From assembly GCA_023105745.1 (NCBI GenBank), contig JALGQZ010000004.1, positions 69,119,112-69,183,111 of the forward strand: a stretch of 64,000 nt of DNA, given 5' to 3'. Source of the DNA: Austropuccinia psidii (Eukaryota > Basidiomycota > Pucciniomycetes > Pucciniales > Sphaerophragmiaceae). The translations under genes and the position numbers were made by a program. Positions 9,242-22,047 of the stretch are shown here, piece by piece. Within the stretch, counting starts at the first letter, position 1, and every line of letters starts with the position of its first letter. Below the pieces are notes generated by a model that was given only the letters and a program-made list of their open reading frames with translations, was not told where the DNA came from and did not search any database.

Positions 9242-10984
9242 GTAGCTAAATTATTTAAGTTTAAAACTTTTTATAATATTTAAAAAGAATTTATCTTTTT
9301 TTTTGCCCTTGAACTTTAAATTTTATCCAGGTATACAAAATGAATTAATACTAATATTTAAAAATATAAATATTGATTAAAAAATGGTCAAAAAAAGTAA
9401 TCTTATTTGTAAAATTAATATTTAATTCATAATTCAAACTATTTTAATTAAAATTTCATTATTCTAGCTTTTTTTTTTGTTTAAAAAAAAGAAAGAAGTA
9501 AATTAGAAAGATGATTTCAAAAAAATTAATTATTTAAATCATTTGAAATAAACCTTTTTAATTAAATAATAGGTTTAATATTTAAAATTTGTCATGTTAA
9601 GTATTTTCAAAAACATTTTCTTCTTTATTTATAAAACGAATGAAATTTAAAATTAAAAAATCTTAATATATTGAGGAAATTCTATTAATTGAAAAATAAT
9701 AATTAGTAGAATTGAATTGAATTAATATAATAATTATAATTAATTTTTTTCTTTTTATTTAAATACTTGAATAAAAAAGTAAAAAATTATATTTTTTTGA
9801 GAATATTTTTTTTTCTTTTGGTTAATTTAATTTTAGTATAAAAATAAATATATTTTTATTAAAATGTTTCTATTAATTTCAATTTTTTTTTAACTTTTTC
9901 ATTTGTTTTTCATTATTTTGAGATTTAAAAAAATTAAAAGGATATGAGTTTTATTTATAAGATTCAGAAATTAAACAAAAAATTGAGAAGATTGAATCAA
10001 TTTTGAGTTTTTTCATTTGAAAATGAAGAAAAACAAAAAATAAATAAATTCAATTTAAGAAATATTTTATTAAACATATTTTATTGGATTTGAAAATTAA
10101 ATTCAAAAAATAAGTGAACATTAGATATTTGCTAAAACCATGGGCATAACCCACAATGGCTGAAATTGTGGCAATTCTTGGCCATAATCATCCTTACATC
10201 ATCTTATGACCAATTGGAAATCATAATTCAGCTGTGGCCCTTTTGGGACACACCCATATTATTTTCCTCTCTGGTGTCATTGAAAGATAATTCAAATTTG
10301 GTCACCCTCATTATTTCTGGTCTTTTGAGCCCTAGGGGCCTATCCATCACCCCAAGGCCCTATGGGCCCTTTCACCACCTTCATTAAAATTTGGCCGCCT
10401 ATGGTCTTCACACCATTTTCTGCATTCCACAGTCAATAATAATTAAGACCACTTTGGCCTAACTTCAATTACACCAAGGGGGGACATCAGCCTAATGATA
10501 TGGACTCCTACTTTGATTTTGGTCGCCAAGACCATGATGGAAAAAATCATAAAATTGACCAAATAAGCCAAGAAATGGCACCTGAAAGTCACCAGAAGGC
10601 CACCAATCACAATTTCTGGCCCAATCCCTCCAGGTCTTTATACAACTAGTACCTCTGAACATAAAGAAATTTAAGAGATTATTTTATAAACTACTATGCA
10701 CCATTTTTCCTCTGGAATTGAATGGCAATGATTTCAAGACCAATTTTTTTCTATCTGAATCATAACACCATCCTTCAAGGTGCTTTCAAGAGAAATATTC
10801 AGGGACTTCTAGTTATCATAAAAGTGGTAGTTAGCAGGACTTAAAGAAGGCTACTCCAGGTTACCAAAAAAGTTCTCCATTCAGGTATTGGTGATTTAAT
10901 TTATGTAGAGTTCTCCCAAGGAAATAATGGAATGGAGGTTAAAAAGTATATTCAATAAGAAGATAATCAAGAATCTTTGAAGTG
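9242..10984. other. AT-rich DNA without recognised gene
   Basis: Bases 9242 to about 10110 are extremely AT-rich with long runs of A and T and frequent stops in every frame. Bases 10110-10984 are somewhat richer in G+C (GGGCCTATCC, GGCCCTATGGGCCC) and resemble the LTR sequences here in style, but I find no match to A-E and no open frame worth reporting. This is probably the unidentified sequence into which A or the D-like relic inserted. Confidence 0.5.
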
Positions 10985-13030
10985 TCAAAGATCAATAACT
11001 TAAGCTTGGATTGATTCCGTGATGTTGAAAAGTTACTAGTTAGAAAATAGAAATTTATTCCACCTCACTCAATTGTATATTTTTTCAAAAAATATTCTTA
11101 AGAGGAATAACTTTATTAATATTATGAAGATTATTTATAAGGGATAACTCCCAGAAAATCCAAAATTAAAGCAAATATGGCAACCTTAGGTCAAAATAGA
11201 GTAAAATAAGGTCTATAATATGATTTATGTCCCAAAAATGTGTTAAAATCACAACCAGGACCCAAAATCCAAGGTTAATCTATGAAAAGCTTAATAATAG
11301 TAACAAATATCAAGAGTACTATGACTTCCTTCAGTAGAAAATATAATATAATTAAATATTATAACCACAAATTAAGATAATTATCAAAAATAATTAGATA
11401 TAAAAAAAAATTCAATTATTATCAAAAAATTTAATAATAAAAAAATATTAAGAATTATAATAAATTATCATTTTTCTATTACTATTATAGTCACTGAAAG
11501 TTATAATAATAAGTATAAAGCTCTTAATAGGCCAGTAATACATGGAAAATATTAATATTTAACCACTTATAAATAATATAGGTACTTTTTATAAAAGAAA
11601 TATCCCACAAACTTTGCAGAGGTAGTTCTTATAGAAAACATTGTTCTATAAATAACTAATACTAGATAAAAAAGATATAGAATTTTAGAGAAAACTTAAT
11701 TATAAGATTTATTTAATACAACAAATCAAGCAACAAAAGTTATAGTATCAAACAGTTTTTATAACTTAAAAACATGCCAAAAAATCAATATTTTAATATA
11801 TAAAAACATTTTTTATATGTAAAAAAAATAAGATTTAAGAGTTTTTAAAGGAATTTGTGGACTTCAAGGGATATTTAAGACAATAACTTTATAATATAAA
11901 ATTTACTATTGGTTAATACAGCAATAATCTAAATTCTATTATTTCACTTCTTTAATTGAGAATTAAGAAAGAATCAAATACTTAAGAAATACTTTCAACA
12001 ATAAGATTTTGTTTTTAATTAAGCTTAACCTGTTTAAATTTCTAATATCGATGGGAATGATTGCTGATTATTGGAAAAAAAGTGATGTAAAGGCTCTTTT
12101 TATGCCTGAAGAAAAGCTCTCATGATTCATAATGGATATAGAGGGTGCTATCAGGTCAAAACTGAAATATAATTCTTAAAAATAAGGTTCTCAGTTTAAG
12201 GTACCTTATTTTTCCTTCAAATTTCAATTCACAAGTGTTATTCTTATCTTCAAGTAGATTTAATCCTCTTTTTTATTATTTATTTTAATTTGAAATATAA
12301 AATTAGCTCATTTAGATTAAAGTTAATCACATGAAAGACTTAAAAATAAAGTTTCAAACAGAAATATTTCTAACTGAATGTTAAGTTAATTCTTAAAAAA
12401 ATATTGATTTTACGTAAGAATAATTGAAAAGGTTAATTTCAAGGCTAATTAACAATTAATCCAGTTTTGAAAAGATAATTAAAGCTTAGGGTATACATAT
12501 GTAGCATTTAATTGTAGTTGTGTGAAATTTTCAAGGAAATCCATTGAGAGCTAGATGTTGAATGAATTCTTGAAGTCATTTCTATTTTTCCATGTAAAGT
12601 AAAAATAAAAATCAAATCTTAACTTTGGATAAGGTATTAACACTTATGAATTTAAGATTTAAGGTTATTTAAGCTTAATTGACCTTTGAAAGTTCTTAAG
12701 ACCTTTATTTCAAGCATTCATATAGGGATTTACCCTTTGGTGGCTTGAAATTCAAGTCTAAATTGGGATCAAACCAGCTTAAATTTGAATTTCAAATCAA
12801 TTTCTAATCTTAGAGTTTGAACAATGATTAAAATTCTCCAATAGATGTGGACAACTTATATAGAGTCCTTGAAAATCCGAAAAGTTGGGTACCCTGGCTT
12901 TTTTTGGTCTTTTTGCTTTGTGTTTGCCCTTTTATTTATTTGAAGCCATACTATGGCCTTATATCACTTTAGATTGACCTTTCACAGGATTTACACCCTG
13001 TATGGCAAATCCTTAGCCAATTCAGTAAAT
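10985..13030 (-). mobile_element. Decayed D-family LTR plus leader, reversed
   Basis: On the minus strand this aligns with the D leader and LTR: the block at 11120-11160 mirrors D about 28090-28130, the LTR end lies near 11269, and the stretch ending ATTTACTGAATTGGC mirrors D near 26160. So it holds about 290 bp of leader and about 1.76 kb of LTR, with the first 395 bp of the LTR missing. Divergence is high, with many small indels, so it is far older than D. It ends exactly where the TRIM-like LTR begins. Confidence 0.75.
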
Positions 13031-13132
13031 TGTCACATGGTGGAATGTGATCTACAACTTGCCAGTATTAATTGGTCTTTCAACTGGTTTAATAGCCTTT
13101 TTGGCAAGAGTTCCCTTTGCTGAGGTCTGGCA
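13031..13132 (+). repeat. TRIM-like 5' LTR, first 102 bp
   Basis: Starts TGTCACATGG and matches the complete 117-bp copy at 51347-51463. It is cut after ...GGTCTGGCA, where the CACTA transposon is inserted. The missing 15 bases continue at 51102-51116, after the duplicated GCA, and end in ATTGTGACA. Adding both parts gives 117 bp, the same as the 3' copy. The base immediately left belongs to the reversed D-like relic. Confidence 0.8.
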
Positions 13133-13354
13133 CACCACATGCATAGTTGTGACGTTGCATATGTAATGTCACCCTGACATTTACATCTTCTTGTACACGC
13201 AGGGACCCTATGTCTGCAATGACAGTGACTCTTTGAAAACGTCAGTTGCCTCATGCACCACCACCAAAATGATCAAGTGTTCCCAATCCCTTTTGAGTGT
13301 ATCACCAACATGGCTCTTCCCACTCATACCGCAGTACTTCCACCACCGTCATTA
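13133..13354 (+). repeat. CACTA left terminal inverted repeat
   Basis: Bases 13133-13354 match the reverse complement of 50906-51098. An extra segment of about 26 bp, near 13154-13180, is present only on this side. Shared features include TACACGCAGGGACCCTATG and a CGTCAGTTGCCTCA block. Short direct and inverted sub-repeats, as used by other CACTA elements for transposase binding, may lie within, but I did not define them. Confidence 0.8.
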
Positions 13355-13602
13355 CTCCCCAGCTCAGCAACCACCACTAAAGCCAAAATGTTTCACCCAG
13401 CCCTCTCCATTCTTATTGTCAATGCAACTCCTCATTTTTAACATAAATATGGATTTACTAGTATTGTCCATGTCTCATCCATCGCCTTTTCTGATTTTCA
13501 ATCCTTTTATATAAGCTCTGTTCCTTGTTTAAAGATATGTTTATTGATTTTTTAAAACTTTTTTTTAGCTCACTTTTCTATTAATAAATTAAAGAATTCA
13601 TT

Positions 13603-15411
13603 ATGAACAACGAAAACACTGGGACCTTTCAAAAATCACTCACTCCTGGAAGTTTTGACATTCAAAACATGCTGATGTCTATTGTCAAAGCCCAGGAATC
13701 CATTTCAACAACAATAAATACACTTCAAAATGATGTTGGTAATATTAAAACAAAGGGTAACTCTACAAAAAAAGGAAAATCAAAACTGCTTGGAACACCC
13801 CCAAAGAAAACAATGCAGCCCAAACATTTACAATTTCTCTCAATCCGAGCCACCAGCTACCATTAATTCAGCCAAAACTTTCTCAAAAACGGGATCTAGT
13901 AGGACTATTTCATCACCCAAACGAACACCAAAGCGTAATCCACTTCAGATGCAGACATCAGACTTTCCACCTGACTTCATAGGTCTAAGGGTATGCACAA
14001 ATACTCTTTAGCACTTGAATTTTATTTCTCTAAATCTAACATACATTTCATCAGGATGCCTTCTATCAGTACATAAAAATTCTCTGGAATATACAGAAGC
14101 AAGATGCAGTTCCAAAAGCTCCATCTCAGGAAATTCTTGTTCAATTTTACCAAAAACTTTCTAGCTCTTCCAACATTGACTCTGCCCTTCAGAACTGTAC
14201 CAATGAATTGATGCTTGAGACCGAGGAAGATGCTCAAGCTTTTGCAGCTAGACAACTTCAACCAGTCAAAATGGCAAATGGGGTATCAAGGCTAGGTGCA
14301 GCCTATTAATCATATATTCAAGGTTCCCTGGTTCGCTTAGGATTCACAAACTGGTCTCCCAACCTTTCCCAGAAGAGTGATGAGCTTTACAATGTGGCTT
14401 GTTGCATCTTGGCAATAACAACTTTTCAACAAATTGCAGCTGCAGGAGCCTTTGACAACCGTAATGTAAACTTATCATACACAATTCAAACAAGTCTTCT
14501 GAGAAATTCATACAATCACTTTGTTCACTACTTCATCAAGCTACGTTATGACAAAGAAATAAAATTGAAAGGGAGTCACAAAGCTGCAATGGTCAAGGGT
14601 GCATGAAATAAAAATCACTCTCAAGCAAGTCAGTTTGTTTTGTATTTCTTAGAAGCTAATTTCTGAAGCAAACATTCTAGCTTCGTGATTCTAGGCTGGA
14701 TTTTGATATTCTTCATAAGCTTTCTAAGAGGTATTGTAAGATTATTGAAGAGATTGGATCACATAGTGATGATGAGGTTCATGAGAAGAAGGAGGTGTAT
14801 GTGATAAAGAGACTACATTACCACTCCAAGAAGGCCAATATATTCTTCCAAAAACTTGATCAGGCTATGGTTGAATATAACAGTAATATGAAAATGACAA
14901 CTCACATACGAACACGTGTGCACCCAAAGATTGCAATTAAATCAACCAATATCACACCACCCAAGGGTCTTCCGATAGACTTTTACAATCCAAAATGGTT
15001 CAACACACTAAGTACACTGGAAAAAAAACCATTGCTGACTCAGGAAGCGTGGCATTTCTCCCAAATCCAGAAGACTCATTACAAGGAAAAAGACACCCTG
15101 ATGAGAAGATCTCAGATAAATGCTTCAACAAAAAATATTGTGAAACAGTCATTGGAGAATATGATCTACCAGGAAGGAAAGAGGACTCTGAGGATGATAG
15201 GGATAGTGATGACATCCAAGATGGAAGCATAGATTTGGAAGAAACCAGTGAGAATGAAGAGGATGAGGATGATGGGTTATTGGAGCCAGGAGAATATAGC
15301 TATGAAGACGAAGCTGAGGTAGTTCATGAAGATGGGGGTAGTGGGGGAGAAGGTGGAGAGGAAATTGAGAATAACAATGAAGGTATGGAGGATGTTGAGG
15401 AGGATATTTGA
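13603..15411 (+). pseudogene. CACTA accessory protein gene (second gene of rust elements)
   Basis: Reads MNNENTGTFQ... from ATG 13603, with a likely frameshift between about 13790 and 13860. An intron of about 66 nt (GTATGC...CATCAG, about 13989-14054) follows, then a conserved part with TFQQIAAAGAFDN and SYNHFVHYFIKLRYDKEIK. After a gap with stops near 14600, coding resumes around 14700 (KGLPIDFYNPKWFN) and shifts frame near 15070 into RHPDEKISDKCF and a strongly acidic tail of about 80 residues ending at 15411. From memory, similar proteins accompany Tnp2 transposases in rust genomes; the function is not known to me. An in-frame TAA near 14307 and the two frame changes show that it is broken. 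Confidence 0.65.
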
Positions 15412-15837
15412 GTTGATGAAGATTTCAATTTAAAGTATTTTATGTGCATTTCCCATCGTTTCAAGCTTTTTAATTAGCCTCAGATCGAAATATTCCTTGT
15501 AACTATTGCAAAGGAATTATTTTGGTGAGCATTGTAGGTATCCCATTAATGTGTTTGCTTGCATTAATTTAATATCATTTGGTTCTTTGTGCCAACACAA
15601 ACTAGATAAAATTGTTTGTTTTAGTTAATTTTAGCCCTCTTGCCATTATTGTACGCTACTCAAATCAGAAGCTTTTCTTAGCTTGTCTTTTATTCAATTT
15701 GGCTGATTGATTGATATTGTATCTACTAATATTATGGTTAGGTATGTAAAATTCATAGCACTCTTGAAAGAGCAGAAATAGAATCAAATTTTTTCAAAAA
15801 ACAACTGTAGCATAAGAAGGAAAGGATAAAGGAAGAT
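15412..15837. other. Spacer between convergent CACTA genes
   Basis: About 430 bp of AT-rich sequence between the 3' ends of the accessory gene and the transposase gene. No conserved frame or repeat is seen. It probably contains both polyadenylation regions. Confidence 0.5.
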
Positions 15838-18567
15838 CTAACTACAAGGCAAATGGCAGCTAGAAGGGCAGCAAATTATGCTATTAGATGAGACACGGAA
15901 TACATCTTTTTCCAAAAGGTGGTAAGTTGCAAGCAAAACAATATCACATGGTTGAATCATTACAAATTTGGACTCATCAAAGTTTCCAACAAATACACCT
16001 AAAAGGCTTAAATAATACCCAATGTGACCAGGTGGGTATTTCAGCCATGTGTATTGAGGGGTTATTTTTGATAAGTAAACTCCTGTGAAGGGTTCATTTT
16101 GCTTTGCGTGGAAAATGTATAAGCCTTTGACAAGGCCATAGTGGTATGCACCCTGGTCCTTGTATACAACCACATTATTGGGTGGTAGAGGACAAACCTT
16201 GGACATCTCATCTCCAAAGGCGACCGATTGTACTGCCTTGGCAAATTGGCTCAAGATCCAACTACCTTGAGGGTGAGGGAAATCTTGAAATCTTTGAACT
16301 CCTCTTCCATGCCTTTTGATCATCTCTACCATGGCACCATATACTTCTTTCCCCACATTAATCAAGTTTCCCCTCTCATTTGTTGACTTGTCTTTCTCTT
16401 CAATTAGTTCCAAAACCTTCTTATGCGCACCTAGAAGCCTTTGGGCCTCTATGCCTCTTCTCAACATTGTACCATGGATCTCCACTTAAACACCAAGCAA
16501 TCAATTAACCATACCGTTCCAAATACCCTTGATTATGACTAGAAAACAATTTGGCTTACATATCTTTTGATTTGAAGTCACCTTTTGCAGGATCCCAATC
16601 ATTCTTTCCCCAGCAAATTCAGACAGTCCAAATAGGGGGCCCCATAGTTTAAGCTGCTCAGGGATGTGAAGTGCATAGTGATGGTTAGGCTTCACACATG
16701 GGTTGTTGAATATTTCTTTGGAGGAAGCTGAATATTGGTTGTATGCATATAAAAACCTCCCTGCATCTTCATCACGCACCACTTTTCTTGCCACAATTCT
16801 TGTGCATTGCACAAGATCCCCAATGTTTTGTAGAAACTTCCCCCTAAGTGAATTTACATCAATTGGCGCCTTTGACTCTATATATATCTCAGGAATCACA
16901 AGAGGAATTGTTAGTGTAACTAGAGTCAGCCATGATTTGCACATCCTGAATTTCTAGGCAATCGGGATGGTCCACTAGGAGTAACTACAATGTCCATTAA
17001 CTCCTGGAAGAGCTTGATCTCCCTTGTTGTCATGAACCCTCCCCCAACACCTGCACCAATTCGTAAATCAGATCCAGAATTGTTATCAATTTTGTTTTCA
17101 TCAATGCAGACTTCTTCATTGGATTGTGCCTTGCTTAAACTAGTGCACAACCTTTTCCTTGGCCTATTTGCTTCTCTAATTTCCCTCTTCTTTTCTTGAC
17201 CTTCATCCTGGAAGCCCCACCAATATCAGAAGTGTTCCGCTAGAACTCCTTCTAGCCAGTTGTGCATCACACCCAGGGCCACATGAATGTTGGGGATTCA
17301 ATATGGCAGCCTATTCAGCTCTGAACATCTTACACCTGTTCTTCTTTGGATCTTTTCTTGCTCCTTCAAGGTCTTCAAAACCAACCAGGATTTTGCAGCA
17401 TCCAACAAATCAAGTCCAGTCCTTTTCAATCCAATCTTAATCAAAGTCAATTCCTTCAGATTTTCTTGGCACCATCTGCAAAACTGTGAGGCTGCTGGTG
17501 ACCCAAATCCGACCACCTTATGAACTGTTAAAAGATCACCACGAATTGGAAGAACCTGTATGTATATCTTTTTCCCGCATGGTTTTTGTGCTGTAAATTC
17601 TTCAAAACCATCTTTCAATACCAACAGCTCATCCAACAGCAACTTCACACAATTTGAAATTGTAATGATGTTGGGTGCATTTGGACCTGGTATCATAGTG
17701 TACAGTAAATAGAATGCAGGTTTGTTACGCAATTGGGGGAGTAAATTCAAGCAATTGAGAGGAATCAACCCCAAGCTCTGTTGCTTTCCCAGGATCTTGT
17801 TCCCGCAAGGATTGAACCAGTCAAGAAAAATTGAAAAGACAAGCTGCAAAGGCTTGACATCATTTGCATTAAAGGGTGACCAGGTAAATGACTTCCAGGC
17901 TAAGCCTTGTTGAATGTCCATTGTACCTCTTGTATGAATAATCTTCTCATTCCATTCATCCATTTTGTCTTCAATGTTTTCAATTTTCAAAAGCCATTCA
18001 GTCCATTTCCGAATTCCATGGGTGTAGTAAATACGTATTGGATTGTTGATCACACTTAATTGATTCATTTGTATTTCAGAAGATTGACGTGGTGCTATAC
18101 CTTTATCCCCAATTTCACTGAAGTTTGTCCTTGCTTTGAAAAGATTCGCATTGCATGAATTGCCACCAAGAGACTTGTATGTGCAATTCATTGGCACATC
18201 CAGCTCTGTGTACATGGAGAAACACATAGGGCAGCAAACAAATGCATCAAGTTTGGGGTCAAGCAGCAAGGATTTCTTCATATTATGTAAGTCTTTCATT
18301 CCTTGGTGCCTTGAAATATTGTCAGTTTTAGAAGCCAATATGATTTCTTCAATAAATTTATATACAAGCCAGCAGTTTTGCCAGCTCAGTTCACAAAATA
18401 GATCAAGCCAACAAATGAACAATCTAATAAGAACTTAAAAAAAAGAAAGGGGTTATTACACTTTCTCAAAGGAATGTAAACTGTTCTTTTGCTCACCTGG
18501 AAGACTTTTCTCAGAATCAACCCATGATCCTGCCTCTTCATTTTCAGTTTTGGTATTGCTATCAGTA
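15838..18567 (-). pseudogene. Tnp2-type CACTA transposase, main part
   Basis: On the minus strand an exon ends at 18498 (SEKSLPG|GTGAGC). An intron of about 70 nt follows, and exon 2 opens near 18425 (WLDLFCELSWQNCW). A large frame to 17298 holds cysteines of a zinc motif (CCPMCF) and the Tnp2 core: FLDWFNPCGNK, LLYTMIPGPNAPNI, VGFGSPAASQFCRWC. Next comes LGVMHNWLEGVLAEHF followed by a TGA where related proteins have Arg, then the C-terminal part 16944-15838 with PNHHYALHIPEQLKLWGPL and GERMIGILQK. It would cut and paste the element. The 5' exon was cut away by element B and lies at 50514-50700. At least one stop interrupts the frame, and I did not resolve every intron. Confidence 0.8.
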
Positions 18568-19939
18568 TGTCACAACCATGGCAATTCATCCCCTTGGACT
18601 TCAATATGGCATATCCATGCCACATCCAATATATGGCAATTTGGCCATATCCATAAATCATTGGCCAAATTTGCCATCTCACCTCATTTGGCCTTTTATG
18701 GCCATTTCATCATCTGGGCCCAGCTTGGGCCCCTTCACCGTCATCAGGCCTTTCCTGGCCTTTCTCTACTTTTGGTCAAGTTTGGTATTTCCCAGTCAAC
18801 AGGGGAAATACAGCCCAAGAAGCTGTATTTGGCTTTAAATACAGTTTCTGTGCACTTTCACACTTTGCGCAAATACAGTTTTAAGACTGTATGATCTGTA
18901 TTTGGCCAAATACCTCAAACGACACTCTGACACCTCTGAAGCCTTCCAAAACCAAATTTCACCAATATCCTCCTGGCGTCATCTCTAAAGACTTATGGCC
19001 ATTTTCAACCTCCAATAACCAAAATGCCATATATGGTGTTATACACCATTATGCATCATTTTTCAGAAGCAATCCACTGGCGGCAATATCATCTGGTTAT
19101 TTCAACTTTCCATCAGGCCATCCAGTCACGTCATCAAGAGGATTCATCAAGGCTCAAGGGCAAGTGTCAAAACCTCAAATACCAATGACACCATCAAGCA
19201 GTCAATGGTTATTCTCACTCCAAGTATTCCTTCCAAGGGAATACTGTCACTTCATTCTCAAGGTGTATTCAAGAGGCAGTGCCAAAAGGAATTGTCAAGT
19301 GTCAAAGCTCCACCCAATCCATCTTGGCAACCATATTCATTTCAATACAGTCTGGATCCATCAAGGACTGTACTTCATTTTCAAGCATGGAAATTCATTC
19401 AACCCAATTCAATTTCAATATTAGCCAGCTGTATCAATTCCCAAAACAATCAATACAACCTCAAGGATCAATACAGATCAGTTTTCAGCCTGAAGAACTC
19501 AAGCTCCCAGCTTTTCACATATACCGGCTACCCTTTCCACCCTGGGGGGTTTTTCCCCAGTTAATTAATATACTTTGATTTTATTTTATCTTTATTTTCT
19601 TTTCATTCTAGTTAAGCAAATACTGATATTATTAAGTCAGTCATTTAGCACTTTTCTCTTTCTCTTTCTTTGCCTGTCAATGGATATTTGGTGGTCATAT
19701 CCTTACTAATTCCATTATTCATTTTGGCAGTTTGCAAAAGTGATTAAGGACTTACTTGGTTGGCAATTTGGCCATTTGCCTTCCCTTTCCTCTTTGCATC
19801 TCACCTTGTACCTGCATATCTTTAGAGGAATTCATTCTTATTATTTTTATTCTTTATTCTTTTGGAGTCTTCCAAGTGAGTTCCCTGATTGCTGAGTGCC
19901 AGGCCACTCTTGTATTTCTGTCCAAGAGCCCCCGTGACA
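18568..19939 (+). repeat. 5' LTR of element B (1372 bp)
   Basis: Starts TGTCACAACC and ends CCCCCGTGACA. It is 33 bp longer than its partner, mainly because of an extra unit near 18840-18880 bounded by the direct repeat AAATACAGTTT. The core promoter (CACATATACC, stem CTGGGG...CCCCAG) precedes the presumed RNA start AGTTAATTAATATA at 19559-19572. Open frames crossing the LTR are not supported as genes. Confidence 0.95.
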
Positions 19940-19940
19940 T

Positions 19941-19954
19941 TATATTAATTGACT
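19941..19954 (+). promoter_or_regulatory. Self-priming binding site of B
   Basis: TATATTAATTGACT starts one base after the 5' LTR. It pairs with AGTTAATTAATATA (19559-19572) over 14 positions, 13 Watson-Crick and one G-U. No TGG, the mark of a tRNA-primed site, is present here. Tf1 of fission yeast primes this way, with the RNA 5' end folding back on the primer site; that B does so is inference. Confidence 0.65.
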
Positions 19955-20712
19955 CATAATTTCTTTTCACTCTGTTCATTCTTTCTTTATAATTTCATTC
20001 ACTCATTTCATCGAAATTATAATTCTTTTACACTTATGAACTTAATGATTCATTGTCACCTCTCAATTTTCTTTCATTCATTCTTCATTTTGAAAATTGA
20101 AAGCTGACCCATTTTTATTTTTGTTATTTTTTTTAAAATCTTTTTCAAATCATCAAATTTTCATTTCATTCATAATTCAGGCGTCATCTTGATTTTCTTT
20201 GGTTTTCAAATTCTTCATCAAGATATTCAGACACATTATTCACATAAAGATTCATAATTGATTCATTTTTCAAGAATTTGGGCTTTTAAAGAATAATTCA
20301 CTTGATTTTGATTGATTGATTGATTTGACATATTTGATATTGACCTCAAGAAAGTTGATTGACCTGAAGATTTCATTGATTTTGCTGATTGTTTCACATC
20401 AAGAATTTCGACATAAATTTATTTTTCTTCAAGATTTCATTTGATTGATTGATTTTTGAAAGATTTTTGATTTTTATTGATTTGATTCATTGATTTATTG
20501 ACTTGAAGACTTTATTTTGATTTGATTCATTGATTTACTTCAATACATTGATTTGATTTTGACTTGAAGACTTCATTTGATTTTGATTTATTGACGTACT
20601 TGAAGTTTTTTATTTTTATTCATTGATTTTCCTCAATATTTGATTGTTGACTCTTTTCACTTCAAGCAAATTTTGATTTTAATTCATTTATTTCAATTTT
20701 ATTCCTGAAATC
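19955..20712 (+). other. 5' leader of element B
   Basis: Untranslated leader of about 760 bp. The first part is TTCATTCATTT-rich. From about 20290 it changes to degenerate TTGATTGATT and CTTCAAGA words like those of A and C. No open frame is supported. Confidence 0.65.
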
Positions 20713-22047
20713 ATGCCTGTTCAACATTCACCTCCTGCAAGACAGACAAGATCTCAGGTCAGAGCTCAAGCTGTTCTCACTCCAACTCCAAGAGCTCCTC
20801 TAGATGGCACCTCAGCAGTTCCTCAACTGAGGGCCCAATTAGATAGAGTACCCCGCATGGAAGGAGCAGCACCATCCAGGAAGGAAGGAAGAGGGCCCAG
20901 AAGATCAAGTTCATTTTCAGGAGTAGTTGGTGGATTTCCAGGAACTTCAAGGACCATTTTCAAAGGTCCAGGTGAAGATGGTGAAGAGGAGGAGGAGAAT
21001 TCTGTGGAAGAGGAAGAGTCTGATGGTACTGAAGGTGTCCCTGCTCCGGTGGAGGCATCCCAAGGTACTGGAGGGCCAACTCTAGCCCAGTCTAATCAGC
21101 CTGTCTCTCATCAGTCTGAACCATCTTTATTGGCCATCATGCAGCAAATGACTCAGATTATGGCCAATCTTCAAGCAGCTTCATCCTCTGAAGCATCAAG
21201 ACCACCAGCCTTCAAGACTCCATCTATGAAGGCACCGGAATGCTTTGATGGGACTCAGCCCTTCAAAGTTAGAAGCTTTATTCAGTCCTGTCAGTTGATT
21301 TTTCATAATGATCCAGCAAACTTCTCTCAAGACAGAAAGAAGGTCCTTTATGCCACTTCATTTCTCATTGGCAGGGCTGCAAAATGGATTGAGCCTTATC
21401 TTTCCAATCTCACCAATCAAGACTCAAATTACCTTCTCAATTCTTGGCCTTTATTTGAATCTCAACTTTTCACTCTATTTGATGACCCAAATGAAGTCAG
21501 AAAAGGAGAAGCTGAGTTAGATTCTTTAAGAATGAAAGAAGTTGGTCATGTATCCTTATAAATTGATGATTTCAGAAGTTTAGTCTCAAGAATTGGGGAT
21601 TGGGGTGAAAGAGCTCTCATCCATCATTTCAGGAAGGGATTGCCATCCAGGATTTTGGATCAATTGGCCTCCCATCCTTCAAGAATTGACTCTCTTCAAG
21701 ACTTAATGGATGTTACCCTGGAGCTTGATACCAGGTACCATGAGAGGCAAAATGAAAAGAGTCATCATCAAGAGAAGAAGCCAGAAGCCTCAAAGTCAAG
21801 TTCTTCTCATCCTCAAAATTCTTCAAGTTCAAGTCATAAGAAGAAGAATTTTCAGAAGAGGGACAAGCCCCATTCTTCTTTATTGAATAAAGATTTCAAA
21901 CTCATGAATTCTGAAAAAGAAATAAGAATCAAGGAGGGTCTTTGTACCTATTGTGGTGGGAAGCATAGTCTTGAGTCCTGTTTCAAAAGGCCTCAAAACA
22001 AGCTTACCCAACCGTCAGGCAAATTTCCCAGCCAGGGAAAAGTCTGA
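20713..22047 (+). pseudogene. gag: Gag of element B with one premature stop
   Basis: Same architecture as Gag of A: MPVQHSPPA start, acidic low-complexity N-terminus, capsid region (FIQSCQLIFHNDPANF, WIEPYLSNL, QLFTLFDDPNEVRK), basic tract and a CX2CX3HX4C knuckle ([13 protein letters not shown]). TAA at 21559-21561 replaces a Tyr codon (SLY in relatives); after it the frame continues unchanged to the natural TGA at 22045-22047, 3 nt beyond the slippery site. Total 445 codons with the stop. Confidence 0.9.
22035..22041 (+). promoter_or_regulatory. Slippery heptamer for -1 frameshift (B)
   Basis: G GGA AAA in the gag frame, followed by GTC and the gag stop TGA. The -1 frame reads GKSLSEDH and stays open into protease. 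Identical in sequence and placement to A and C. Confidence 0.8.

Noticed and set aside
9242..10984. Host gene between element A and the D-like relic
   Set aside because: No frame with recognisable motifs, extreme AT content, and stops throughout; the 73-codon frame at 10166 is not supported.
15888..16088. Small plus-strand frames opposite the Tnp2 gene (also 17287-17523, 18136-18438)
   Set aside because: Shadows of the conserved minus-strand coding sequence, with no family similarity of their own.
18891..19578. Open frames of about 120-220 codons crossing both LTRs of B (also 49459-50180)
   Set aside because: They run through several frames at once, cross the promoter hairpin, match no family I know, and change length between the two LTRs. 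Low stop density follows from composition.
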